NCBI GenBank assembly: GCA_046349595.1 | Contig: JAXMCA010000002.1 | Location: 2,170,001 to 2,234,000 of the forward strand | Length of the DNA: 64,000 nt | Direction of reading: 5' to 3' | DNA from: JACRLW01 sp046349595 | Lineage (GTDB): Bacteria > Planctomycetota > UBA1135 > UBA2386 | Shown here: piece after piece, positions 1 to 8,453 of the stretch | Layout: each line of letters opens with the position of its first letter | Position numbering within the stretch: the first letter of the stretch is position 1 | Position numbers and translations under genes: made by a program | The notes under the pieces: model-generated | The model's input: only the letters and a program-made list of their open reading frames with translations | Databases searched by the model: none | Told to the model about the DNA's origin: nothing

Positions 1-1472
1 GCCAGACCGCCGAGCGGTTGGTTCCAGTAGATACCGATGTTCACGAAGGCGATCGTGTTGGGCAGTGCGCTCCGCAGCGTGATCGAGTAGGTGCTGCCGA
101 TCTCGGCGCGACCCGAGATGCCGATGCGCGGCAGGTGACCGTCGCTGCACGGACATCCGCTCGCGAGCAGGATGTCACGCGGTGGCTCGCCGGTGCCGCC
201 GAACGACACCACGCGCACCACGCCCGAGTCGGTGCCGAAGGTGTCGTCGAAGGCCGCGCCGAGGATCACGTCGAAGTAGCCGTCGCCGTCGACGTCGCCC
301 GCGCTGCCCACCGAGAAGCCCATCTGGTCGCCGGCGTCGTGGCCGAGGAAGGTGTGCATCACGGCACCGGTCTGGCCCGAGAACAGTCGCGCCATCCCGG
401 CGTCGGTACCGGCCTGGTCGTTGAAGCGCGCGCCGACCAGGAGATCGTCCCAGCCGTCGCCGTCGACGTCGCCGGCCTTGCGCACCGACCATCCGAACTG
501 GTCTCCCGCGGCGTCGCCGAGGAAGGAGAACAGCGTGGATCCGTCGGCTCCCGAATAGACGCGGGCCATGCCGGAGTCGGTGCCGTTGTCGTTGGCGAGG
601 TACGCACCGGCGATCAGATCCGCGAAGCCGTCGTGGTTCAGGTCTCCGGCGGCGGAGATGCACCAGCCGAGCCGATCCCCGCTCGCGTCACCGTGGAAGT
701 CGTGGAGCACGGCGCCGGTGCGTCCCGAGAAGACGCGGACCAGGCCGCACTCGCTGCGACCGGGCAAGCTCGCGGTGGGAGCACCACAGGCGATGTCGGG
801 AACGCCGTCCGCGTCCACATCGCCGACTCCGGCGACCCACCAGCCGAACTGGTCACCGCCGGCGTCGCCGTCCCAGTCGTAGAGCTCGACGCCGGAGTGT
901 CCTGAGAACACGCGCACTTCGCCGGAAGAGGAGCCGTTGTCGTCCTTGCCCGGTGCGGAAACTGCGAAGTCGTCGTAGCCGTCACCGTCGACGTCGCCGA
1001 CCCCGGCCGCGGAGATCCCGAAGTAGTCGTAGGCCGAGCCTCCGTGGACGACGCGGACCAGCGACCCCGTCGCTCCCGAGTAGACGCGCGCTTCGCCGGC
1101 ATAGCGCGTCGCGAGCACGAGGCGCGTGATGATGAAGTCGGCGTGGCCGTCGCCGTCGACGTCACCGATGCCGTCGACCGAGTAACCGAACTCGTCGCCA
1201 TCCTCGGGGCCGTGGTACTCCTGGAGCACCGCACCCGTCGCGCCGGAGTGGACGCGGACGATGCCGTTGTTCAGGCGGCCATCGATGTCCAGGAACGGCG
1301 CGCTGTAGATGAAGTCGCTGCGACCGTCGCCGTCGACGTCTCCGCAGGTCGTGACGTTGTAGCCGAACTTGTCGATCGAGCCGACGCCGTGGAAGGTGTA
1401 GAGCGTGGTCTGGGCTGCGCCGGCGACAGTGAGAGCGGCTGCAGCGAGAGCAGAGTGTCTGAGCGTGAACAT
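1..1472 (-). CDS. Exported FG-GAP/integrin-alpha-type beta-propeller protein (3' end outside window)
   Basis: The frame is open from ATG 1472 to the left edge (490 codons) with no stop, so the C-terminus is missing. A short signal peptide ends in Gly-Ala-Ala before Gln. Seven successive FG-GAP repeats follow, each with an F/L/M-G core, then a GDVDGDG-like calcium-binding loop (GDVDADG and GDLNHDG in blades 4 and 5), then a hydrophobic strand. Seven is the number expected for a closed propeller. After the seventh repeat comes a Cys-Pro-Cys segment and the start of the C-terminal domain that recurs in four other exported proteins of this window. Such proteins are usually extracytoplasmic binding or surface proteins; the ligand here is unknown. 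The gene is convergent with nothing visible and lies downstream of the amidohydrolase on the same strand, 166 bp away. Confidence 0.85.
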   Translation of the reverse strand, partial: MFTLRHSALAAAALTVAGAAQTTLYTFHGVGSIDKFGYNVTTCGDVDGDGRSDFIYSAPFLDIDGRLNNGIVRVHSGATGAVLQEYHGPEDGDEFGYSVDGIGDVDGDGHADFIITRLVLATRYAGEARVYSGATGSLVRVVHGGSAYDYFGISAAGVGDVDGDGYDDFAVSAPGKDDNGSSSGEVRVFSGHSGVELYDWDGDAGGDQFGWWVAGVGDVDADGVPDIACGAPTASLPGRSECGLVRVFSGRTGAVLHDFHGDASGDRLGWCISAAGDLNHDGFADLIAGAYLANDNGTDSGMARVYSGADGSTLFSFLGDAAGDQFGWSVRKAGDVDGDGWDDLLVGARFNDQAGTDAGMARLFSGQTGAVMHTFLGHDAGDQMGFSVGSAGDVDGDGYFDVILGAAFDDTFGTDSGVVRVVSFGGTGEPPRDILLASGCPCSDGHLPRIGISGRAEIGSTYSITLRSALPNTIAFVNIGIYWNQPLGGL

Positions 1473-1638
1473 GATCGAGGGACAGGACGGCAAAGGAGCG
1501 CGCGAAGCGGACGCGCACCGGAGGGCGTGCGCGATTGAAGCGCGCGCGTGACGGCGGGGAAGTCCCCCAGTCCCAGCCTGCAATGTCGGGAAAGCGTCAT
1601 TGCCGTCGGCCCGATGACAACGGCGCCTTCGCTCCGCC

Positions 1639-3147
1639 TCAGCGCTTCGGAATCGCCTTCTCCCGCGCCTGCCGCACGATGTCCTTGATGGCCGTGGCAA
1701 GGGTGGGGCCGTGCCAGATGCGACCGCCGCGGATGGTCCACAGCACGCCGCCGGTCGGTGCCGGCTTCCCGTCGACGTATTCGTCGCAGCCGGTCGGGTA
1801 GAGGCGCTTGAGGTTCTCGAGCGGGTTGCCGTTGACCACGATCAGGTCGGCGTCGAGGCCGGGCAGCACGCGGCCGAAGCGGTCCTCCATGCCCATGACC
1901 TTCGCGCCGTTGTAGGTGGCGTGACGGATCACCTCGAGTGGATGGAACCCTGCCTCCTCGTGCAGCTCGAGCTCGCGGAGCAGGCCGAAGCCGTAGAGCA
2001 GATAGATGTAGCCGGCATCCTCACCGGTCGTGACCACGCCGCCGAGTTCCTCGAAGCGACGCACCGCCTGCATCCAGATGCGGTAGTTCTCGCGCCAGTT
2101 CGCCTCGTCGGTCGACAACCAGCCGATGAAGTAGCTGCCGTGCGAGGTGAGGTTCGGTGAGAAGAAGGCCTCCAGTGCCGGGTGCAGCCAATCACGGAAC
2201 CACGGTTGGTTCTGCGCACGCACCAGGTCGCGGCTCGCCTCGTAGACGGCGAAGGTCGGGCTCCAGCCGACGTTGTGGTCGACGAGGTACTGGAGCACGC
2301 TCTCGAGCTTCTGCGGGTCGGTCTGCCGCCACAGCTTGCCGGCCTCGCGGAAGCGGTCGACCTCGTTGCTGTACGAGAACTTCGCCGGAAAGTCCTGCAC
2401 GCCGCGCAGCGCCGCATCGGGGATGCCGTACCAGTGCTCGATGCTGGTGATGCCGTACTGGGCGTAGTGAATCGCGTTGCATTCGCCCACGCCGATGTGC
2501 GCGGTCGACCGAAGCCCGACGTTCTTCGCCTCGTCGAGCGCCGCGCGCAGGATCTCCGGCGGGTAGTTGAGGTTCGACCAGAACTTGATGCCGTCGGCGC
2601 CGGCTTCCTCGAGTGCGCGCACCCGGGCACGCGCATCCGCAGGGGAGTTCACCGTGCCGAACTGGTGGTAGAGCAGGATGTGCGGAGCGGCGATCTCGCC
2701 CTTGTCGGCGCGTGCGCGGACGCGCAGCGAGCGCGACAGCGTGCTGCCGAGATCGCGGACGGTCGTGATGCCGCACGCGGTCCACAGATCGGTCTGGTAC
2801 TCCATCGGCATCGGGATGCCCGCCGACTCCTCCTGCAGATGCGCGTGGGTGGCGACCAGTCCGGGCAGGAGCCACTTGCCCTTGCCGTCGATCACGACCT
2901 CGGCCTTGTCGGCGAGGCTGTCCACGATCTTGCCGTCGCTGACGTAGACGCTGGTCGGACCGAAGGGCGGTGCGCCGTCGCCGCGAACGACCATCACGTC
3001 GGCGATCTCGAGCGTCTTCGGCAGCTTGCCGTGCACGCGCGCGGGATCCTGTGCGCGCGGCGAAGCGACCAGCAGCGAGATCATCAAGAGGGGGACCAGA
3101 CCGAAGGGCAGACGCCGATCAGGGCTCCGAGTCGTCTTGTGCTTCAT
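1639..3147 (-). CDS. Exported metal-dependent amidohydrolase (imidazolonepropionase-like)
   Basis: The protein has 502 residues. The frame could start further upstream, but ATG 3147 begins a proper signal peptide (MKHKTT..., hydrophobic stretch, cleavage before Gln in PRAQ) and lies 6 nt after a TATCCT element, so it is chosen. The usual amidohydrolase layout is visible. An N-terminal beta-sandwich strand is followed by the metal motif H101-x-H103 (THAH), then by STAH and SIEH segments supplying further His ligands, and by TTGEDAG supplying the Asp. The tail has the typical (R)FGRVLPGLDADLIVVNGNP signature. It should hydrolyse a C-N bond in a cyclic amide or small peptide outside the cytoplasm; the substrate is unknown. 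Unlike most amidohydrolase-fold proteins at 26.5-38.9 kb, all the catalytic residues appear intact. Confidence 0.85.
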   Translation of the reverse strand: MKHKTTRSPDRRLPFGLVPLLMISLLVASPRAQDPARVHGKLPKTLEIADVMVVRGDGAPPFGPTSVYVSDGKIVDSLADKAEVVIDGKGKWLLPGLVATHAHLQEESAGIPMPMEYQTDLWTACGITTVRDLGSTLSRSLRVRARADKGEIAAPHILLYHQFGTVNSPADARARVRALEEAGADGIKFWSNLNYPPEILRAALDEAKNVGLRSTAHIGVGECNAIHYAQYGITSIEHWYGIPDAALRGVQDFPAKFSYSNEVDRFREAGKLWRQTDPQKLESVLQYLVDHNVGWSPTFAVYEASRDLVRAQNQPWFRDWLHPALEAFFSPNLTSHGSYFIGWLSTDEANWRENYRIWMQAVRRFEELGGVVTTGEDAGYIYLLYGFGLLRELELHEEAGFHPLEVIRHATYNGAKVMGMEDRFGRVLPGLDADLIVVNGNPLENLKRLYPTGCDEYVDGKPAPTGGVLWTIRGGRIWHGPTLATAIKDIVRQAREKAIPKR

Positions 3148-3153
3148 GCCCGC

Positions 3154-3159
3154 AGGATA
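3154..3159 (-). promoter_or_regulatory. Putative -10 element of the amidohydrolase gene
   Basis: On the minus strand this reads TATCCT and ends 6 nt before ATG 3147. That spacing places the expected transcription start at or next to the A of the start codon, so the mRNA is probably leaderless. It matches the TANNNT pattern seen before many other genes here. Confidence 0.45.
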
Positions 3160-3187
3160 GGCGAAGCCCGTGCAGTGAGTCGCGGAG

Positions 3188-3216
3188 TTGGTCCAGCCGA
3201 CCGGGTCCCTTAGCCT
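3188..3216 (+). promoter_or_regulatory. Putative -35/-10 promoter of the HerA-like ATPase gene
   Basis: TTGGTC at 3188-3193 and TAGCCT at 3211-3216 are separated by 17 nt, the ideal spacing. The -10 ends 7 nt before GTG 3224, so transcription should begin at the start codon (leaderless). This supports GTG 3224 over the in-frame TTG at 3188, which would lie inside the -35. Confidence 0.5.
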
Positions 3217-3223
3217 CGGCCGC

Positions 3224-5710
3224 GTGCCCACCGAATTCGAACAACTCGGCGTGTTCTACCTCGGCCGTCGCGTCGATCCCGCGAGCGGCGAGGTGCTGGA
3301 CGAACCCCTGCTCTACGACAGCAAGGACCTGACGACCCACGCCGTCTGCGTGGGCATGACCGGCAGCGGCAAGACCGGCCTCTGCCTCGCGCTGATCGAG
3401 GAGGCCGCGATCGACGGCATCCCGGTGATCGCCATCGACCCCAAGGGCGACCTCGGCAATCTTGCGCTGACCTTTCCCGAACTACGGCCCTCGGACTTCG
3501 CACCGTGGATCGATCCCGGTGAGGCGCTGCGCAAGGGACGCACCGTGGAGCAGTACGCCGCCGACGTGGCGACGAGCTGGAAGAAGGGATTGACGGAGTG
3601 GGGCCAGGACGGCGCACGCATCGCGCGCTTCCGCGACGCGGTCGATCTCGCCATCTACACGCCGGGCAGCAACGCCGGTCTGCAGATCAGCGCCCTGCGT
3701 TCGTTCAACGCACCGCCCGCCGAGCTGCAGGACGACACCGAGAGTTGGTCCGAACGCATCGTGTCGGCGGTCTCCGGACTGCTCGCCCTGCTCGGCATCG
3801 ACGCCGATCCGGTGCGCAGTCGCGAACACGTGCTGCTCAGCAACATCGTCGACCACGTGTGGCGCGACGGTCGCGACCTCGACCTCGCCGAGCTGATCCG
3901 TGCGGTCCAGTCGCCGCCCTTCGCGCGCATCGGGGTGCTCGACGTCGACAGCTTCTTCCCCGCGGCCGACCGCGCGCAGCTCGCCATGGCGATCAACGCG
4001 CTGATCGCGTCGCCGGGCTTCGCCACCTGGCTCGAGGGCGAGCCGCTCGACGTGCAGCGCCTGCTGTGGACGGCCGACGGCCGCCCGCGCGTGTCGATCC
4101 TGTCGATCGGACATCTCTCCGAGCCGCAGCGGATGTTCTTCGTCACGCTGCTGCTCGGCGAGATCGTCGCCTGGACCCGCGCGCAGGCCGGCACCAGCTC
4201 GCTGCGCGCGGTGGTCTACATGGACGAGGTCTTCGGCTATCTGCCGCCGACGGCCAATCCGCCGTCGAAGCGTCCGCTGCTGACCCTGCTCAAGCAGGCG
4301 CGAGCCTTCGGTGTCGGTTGCGTGCTCGCCACGCAGAACCCCGTCGATCTCGACTACAAGGCCCTGTCGAACGCGGGCACGTGGTTCCTCGGTCGCCTCC
4401 AGACCGAGCGCGACAAGATGCGCGTGCTCGACGGCCTCGAGGGAGCGTCGGCGCAGAGCGGTGCGACCTTCGATCGCGCGGCGACCGAGCGCATCCTGTC
4501 CGGGCTCACCGCGCGCACCTTCCTGTGCAACAACGTCCACGACGACGCACCGGTGCTGCTGCGCTCGCGCTTCGTGCTGAGCTACCTGCGTGGACCGCTG
4601 ACCCGCGCGCAGATCGCCGCGCTGATGGGTGTGCGCAAGGCCGCGGCGGCCGTCGCCGCACCTTCACGCGACATGGGCGCTGCGGCGGTCGCGGCCTCCG
4701 CGAAGACCGCGTCACCGAGCGTGGGTTCGCCGTCGTCCCGTCCGCTGCTGCCCGGAGGCATCACGGAGCGCTTCGCCGTCGCGCGGACCCAGCCTGCAGC
4801 GAGCGAGAGCCTGATCTACCGACCGGCCCTGCTCGGCACCGCGCGGGTGCACTTCGTGTCGACCAAGGAGGGCGTCGATCTGTGGCGCGATCTGTCGGTG
4901 ATCGCGCCGCTCGCGGCGGAGGTCGACGAGGATCCATGGGACGAGCCGGACGTGGCGAGCACCACGCGGATGCCGCGCCTGAGCGACGAGCCGTCGCCCG
5001 CTGCGGGCTTCGACGCTCTTCCCCCTGGTGCGAGTCAGGCGAAGTCCTTCGCGGCCTGGACCAAGCGGCTGGCGGAGGCGCTGTACCGCGACCAACGCGT
5101 GACCGTGCACCGCTGCAAGGCGGTCGATGCGACCTCGCAGCCCGACGAAGATCTCGGCGCCTTCCGTTCGCGCTGCGCGCAGATCGCACGCGAATCGCGC
5201 GATCGTGCCGTGGAGGAACTGCGGCGCAGGTACGCGCCGAAGCTGAGCGCGCTGCAGGACAAGCTGCGTCGCAGCGAGGAACGCGTCGACCGCGAACGCT
5301 CGCAGGCACGTCAGCAGACCACGCAGACCGCGATCTCGATCGGCGCGACGATCCTCGGCGCCTTGTTTGGCCGCAAGACGGTCAGTGCTTCGAACCTCGG
5401 CCGCGCGACCACAGCACTGCGCGGCGCATCGCGCGTCGGGCGCGAGCGCGAGGACGTCGCGCGCGCGGAGGAGTCGGTCGAGTCGGTGCGTGCGCAGATC
5501 GACGAGCTGCAGGCGCAGTTCGACAGGGACAGCGAGGGCGTGAAGGCCTCCTTCGAGGCCGAGGCCCTGCCGATCGACACGGTCGAGATCACACCGCGCA
5601 AGTCGGACGTCGCGGTGCTCGGCGTCGGCATCCTGTGGGTGCCGTGGGCCCGCGACGCGCGCGGCGCACTCACTGCGCTGGTCGACCCCTTCGCGGCACC
5701 CCGGACCTGA
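3224..5710 (+). CDS. HerA/FtsK-superfamily ATP-binding protein with C-terminal coiled coil
   Basis: The protein has 828 residues from GTG 3224. The start was chosen from the promoter spacing and because the first residues (VPTEFEQLGVFYLG) lead straight into the domain. A Walker A motif (GMTGSGKTG) lies near residues 44-52 and a Walker B motif (VVYMDEVFG) near 330. Between them are HerA-like features, including a DPKGD strand after the first helix and a sensor-like ATQNPVDLDYKALSN segment. The C-terminal third holds a charged coiled coil (about residues 640-710) followed by a short hydrophobic or glycine-rich segment (ISIGATILGALFG) and another coiled coil. The fold suggests a hexameric motor acting on DNA or protein. 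No NurA nuclease or secretion genes sit beside it, so its substrate cannot be inferred. Its stop codon abuts the stop of the convergent gene with no spacer. Confidence 0.75.
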   Translation: MPTEFEQLGVFYLGRRVDPASGEVLDEPLLYDSKDLTTHAVCVGMTGSGKTGLCLALIEEAAIDGIPVIAIDPKGDLGNLALTFPELRPSDFAPWIDPGEALRKGRTVEQYAADVATSWKKGLTEWGQDGARIARFRDAVDLAIYTPGSNAGLQISALRSFNAPPAELQDDTESWSERIVSAVSGLLALLGIDADPVRSREHVLLSNIVDHVWRDGRDLDLAELIRAVQSPPFARIGVLDVDSFFPAADRAQLAMAINALIASPGFATWLEGEPLDVQRLLWTADGRPRVSILSIGHLSEPQRMFFVTLLLGEIVAWTRAQAGTSSLRAVVYMDEVFGYLPPTANPPSKRPLLTLLKQARAFGVGCVLATQNPVDLDYKALSNAGTWFLGRLQTERDKMRVLDGLEGASAQSGATFDRAATERILSGLTARTFLCNNVHDDAPVLLRSRFVLSYLRGPLTRAQIAALMGVRKAAAAVAAPSRDMGAAAVAASAKTASPSVGSPSSRPLLPGGITERFAVARTQPAASESLIYRPALLGTARVHFVSTKEGVDLWRDLSVIAPLAAEVDEDPWDEPDVASTTRMPRLSDEPSPAAGFDALPPGASQAKSFAAWTKRLAEALYRDQRVTVHRCKAVDATSQPDEDLGAFRSRCAQIARESRDRAVEELRRRYAPKLSALQDKLRRSEERVDRERSQARQQTTQTAISIGATILGALFGRKTVSASNLGRATTALRGASRVGREREDVARAEESVESVRAQIDELQAQFDRDSEGVKASFEAEALPIDTVEITPRKSDVAVLGVGILWVPWARDARGALTALVDPFAAPRT

Positions 5711-6490
5711 TCAGGCCCGCGCGGTCTCGACCTCGGCCAGCGTGCGGTCGAGGAGGTCCTGGAAGTAGATCAGCGCGAGCGCGGTGCACACGCGGCGCGC
5801 GTTGCGCGAGCGCGGCAGCACCTGCGCGCGCGACACCCAGGCGTGGAACACGCCGGCGAGGCGCTGCTGCAGCAGCCGGAGTCCGGAACTCATCGGCGCC
5901 GGCCAGGCCCAGCGCAGATGGTGGCACAGCCAGTCGCCGATCTTGGACGCGCCGTCGCGCAGGCTCTGGTCGGCGCGCATGGTGCCCATCACCAGCGCCG
6001 ACCACACGGTGCGGTTGCCGTTGCGCGACAGACGCAGCGCGCGGATCGCGAGGTCGAAGTCGGTGTTGTGCACCACCAGCGACTCGAGCTCGTCGGTGCC
6101 CTCGTCGGTGCCGTGGTGGAGGTTCTCGGCGACGAAGCTCTCGGCGAAGCGCTCGAACACCAGGCGCTCCACCTCCTCGTCCTTGAGGCCGGGATACCAG
6201 CGGATGCCGAGCCAGCCCGCGGCGCGGGTGACGATCTCCCACCAATTGTGGTTGCGGGAGAAGGGTGTGAGCTGCGCCTGCAGCGAGTGCGTGCGCGCCT
6301 GCAGTCCGCGCAGGCTCTCGTTGATGATCCGCCACGACTGCTCTTCGGCGTCGTCGACGCCGTCGACGCGGCAGTCGAGCACGTCGGCGACGATGCGACG
6401 GCTCGCCGGCGACATCCGCATCAGGATGTCGAAGGGGCGCTCGACGCCCTGGCGTCGCGCGCGATCACGGAAGCTGCGTGGGGAACGCAT
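5711..6490 (-). CDS. Hypothetical cytoplasmic protein
   Basis: The protein has 259 residues from ATG 6490. An upstream in-frame extension reaches 6580 but is Arg/Pro-rich and unlike the rest, so it is not used. The sequence is mostly helical by composition and rich in Trp and Arg, with segments such as NHNWWEIVTRAAGWLGIRWYP and a Leu/Val-rich middle. I see no signal peptide, membrane helix or known motif, and I do not recognise the family. It converges on the HerA-like ATPase (TGA/TCA back to back), which need not imply a shared function. Its upstream region faces the divergent M28 peptidase promoter. Confidence 0.6.
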   Translation of the reverse strand: MRSPRSFRDRARRQGVERPFDILMRMSPASRRIVADVLDCRVDGVDDAEEQSWRIINESLRGLQARTHSLQAQLTPFSRNHNWWEIVTRAAGWLGIRWYPGLKDEEVERLVFERFAESFVAENLHHGTDEGTDELESLVVHNTDFDLAIRALRLSRNGNRTVWSALVMGTMRADQSLRDGASKIGDWLCHHLRWAWPAPMSSGLRLLQQRLAGVFHAWVSRAQVLPRSRNARRVCTALALIYFQDLLDRTLAEVETARA

Positions 6491-6599
6491 GGTCGGTCCG
6501 TCGCGGGGGACATCTTTCGCCGGAGGGGTGCGGGGCGCAACCGGGCGCCGGAGCAGTCGACTCCTACGTGCCGGGCTCACGGCGGGGGCCGGCGGGCCG

Positions 6600-6605
6600 T
6601 ATGGT
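6600..6605 (+). promoter_or_regulatory. Putative -10 element of the M28 peptidase gene
   Basis: TATGGT matches the window's TANNNT pattern and leaves about 20 nt of leader before ATG 6632. No clear -35 is visible. Confidence 0.35.
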
Positions 6606-6631
6606 CCGCGCCACTCGTCCCTGGAGACCCC

Positions 6632-8218
6632 ATGCTCGACCGCAAGCTGATCGCCCTCGCCGCCCTCGCCGTCCTCACTTCACTGTCGGCCCCACTGCCG
6701 CTGCGCGCGCAGGAGCCGCTCGATGAAGCCGCCATCAAGGCCTTCCGCGAGACCGGCCTCGAACACAGCCAGGTCATGGACCTGCTGGGGATGATCTGCG
6801 ACGTCCACGGCCCGCGCCTGACCGGCTCCCCCAACATCAAGCGCGCGCAGGCCTGGGCGCGCGACACCTTCGCCTCGATGGGGCTGAGCAACGCCCACCT
6901 CGCCGCCTGGGGTCCCTTCGGCCGCGGCTGGCAGCTCGAGCACTTCTCGCTCGACGTCGTCGGCGAGAACTCCTGGCCCGTGCTGGCCTGGCCCAAGGCC
7001 TGGTCGCCGAGCGTGGACGGCCGCATCACCGGCGAGGTCGTCGACGCCATCGCGGTCGGCGCCGAGGCGCTGGAGAAGATGGACCTGTCCGGCAAGTTCG
7101 TGCTGATCGAGGAGCAGCGTCCGACCGGCGAGTGGTTCGCCGGTACCGCCGAGCGCCTCGAGGCCGGCGACCTGCTCGCCCTCGCCGACGGCACGCCCGG
7201 ACCCTCGCACGACGCCGGCAAGCCGAAGAGCGGCGACTTCCGCGCCGGCTTCCAGAAGGTGCAGGCTGTGATGAAGGTGCTCGCGCAGAAGAAGCCGCTC
7301 GCGATCCTCGACCGCTCCTTCAAGGGCGACTACGGCACCCTGTTCGTGCAGGGGGCGTCGGCGAGCGATGCGCAGGGCCAGCGCGTGCGTGCCTACGAAA
7401 CGGGTGCGCAGGTCATCCCGCAGCTCACGCTGTCGGTCGAGCACTACAACCGCATCTCGCGCCTGCTCGCGCGCGGTCTGCCGGTGCGTCTGGCGATGGA
7501 ACTGCGCGTGAAGTGGACCGACGACGATCCGATGGAGCACGACGTGATCGCCGAGATCCCCGGGAGCGACCCGAAGATCGGCGACGAGGTCGTGATGCTC
7601 GGCGCGCACTTCGACTCCTGGCACTCCGGCTCGGGCTGCACCGACAACGGCGTCGGCAGCGCCGTGATGATGGAGGCGATGCGCATCCTGAAGACCTACG
7701 TCGACACCCAAGGCAAGAAGCCGCGGCGCACGATCCGCGTCGCGCTGTGGAGCGGTGAGGAGCAGGGCCTGCTCGGCTCGCGCGCGTGGGTCGCGCAGAA
7801 CCTCGGCGAGCCCGGTGTGAACGGCGCGGCGCCGAAGACCATCGAGCCGGCGCACTCGAAGTTCGCCGGCTACTTCAACCTCGACAACGGCACCGGACGC
7901 ATCCGCGGCGTCTACCTGCAGGGCAACGAAGCCGTGCGCCCGATCTTCAAGCGCTGGCTCGAGCCCTTCCACGATCTCGAAGCCGCGACCCTGACCCCGT
8001 CGAACACCGGCGGCACCGACCACCTGTCCTTCGATGCGATCGGCCTGCCCGGCTTCCAGTTCATCCAGGACCCGATCGCCTACGGCTCACGCACGCACCA
8101 CTCGAACATGGACGTGTGGGACCACGCGATCGAGGACGACCTGAAGCAGGCGGCGACGATCATCGCCTCCTTCGTGTGGCATACCGCGAATCGCGACGAG
8201 AAGCTGCCGCGGAAGTGA
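6632..8218 (+). CDS. Exported M28 family zinc metallopeptidase (PA-domain type)
   Basis: The protein has 528 residues. The signal peptide ends in LRAQ. The N-terminal half carries a protease-associated-like insert (about residues 110-270), and the peptidase domain follows. The five metal-binding positions of the family are all recognisable. These are His and Asp in GAHFDSWHSG and CTDNG, the Glu-Glu pair in SGEEQGLLGS, the Asp in YFNLDNGTG, and the final His in RTHHSNMD. The protein should be a di-zinc aminopeptidase or carboxypeptidase acting outside the cytoplasm on peptides. ATG 6632 is chosen because it begins the signal peptide; the frame stays open far upstream without coding character. 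It is a single gene with 235 bp of spacer before the next. Confidence 0.92.
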   Translation: MLDRKLIALAALAVLTSLSAPLPLRAQEPLDEAAIKAFRETGLEHSQVMDLLGMICDVHGPRLTGSPNIKRAQAWARDTFASMGLSNAHLAAWGPFGRGWQLEHFSLDVVGENSWPVLAWPKAWSPSVDGRITGEVVDAIAVGAEALEKMDLSGKFVLIEEQRPTGEWFAGTAERLEAGDLLALADGTPGPSHDAGKPKSGDFRAGFQKVQAVMKVLAQKKPLAILDRSFKGDYGTLFVQGASASDAQGQRVRAYETGAQVIPQLTLSVEHYNRISRLLARGLPVRLAMELRVKWTDDDPMEHDVIAEIPGSDPKIGDEVVMLGAHFDSWHSGSGCTDNGVGSAVMMEAMRILKTYVDTQGKKPRRTIRVALWSGEEQGLLGSRAWVAQNLGEPGVNGAAPKTIEPAHSKFAGYFNLDNGTGRIRGVYLQGNEAVRPIFKRWLEPFHDLEAATLTPSNTGGTDHLSFDAIGLPGFQFIQDPIAYGSRTHHSNMDVWDHAIEDDLKQAATIIASFVWHTANRDEKLPRK

Positions 8219-8287
8219 TGGTCGGTGCGGCGGCGCGCTCCGGTGTCGCAGGCGGGTTTCCGTCCCGTGCGGAGACTCCACGCGCGG

Positions 8288-8303
8288 CGTCTCCCGTGAG
8301 ACG
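8288..8303. other. Short perfect stem-loop in the 8219-8453 spacer
   Basis: CGTCTC and GAGACG pair around a CCGT loop. There is no T-run, so it is not a classical terminator. It sits about 70 nt after the M28 peptidase stop and could be a 3' processing or Rho-independent-like structure. Confidence 0.25.
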
Positions 8304-8441
8304 GATCGCCGCCCGCCGGAGACGGTAGCGCGCATCCGAGGTGGCGGTGGAGACGCGAGACGAGGGAGGGGGGGTTTTCACCTCGTCGGAGGTCTGCACA
8401 TCTTGCGCACCTTCGCTCCCGCAAAGTGCGGACGCGATTCC

Positions 8442-8447
8442 AGGAGG
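8442..8447 (+). promoter_or_regulatory. Strong Shine-Dalgarno site fixing GTG 8454
   Basis: AGGAGG lies 6 nt before GTG 8454. Such a full site is rare in this window and favours GTG 8454 over the TTG at 8403 and the ATG at 8499. Confidence 0.6.
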
Positions 8448-8453
8448 ACCGAC

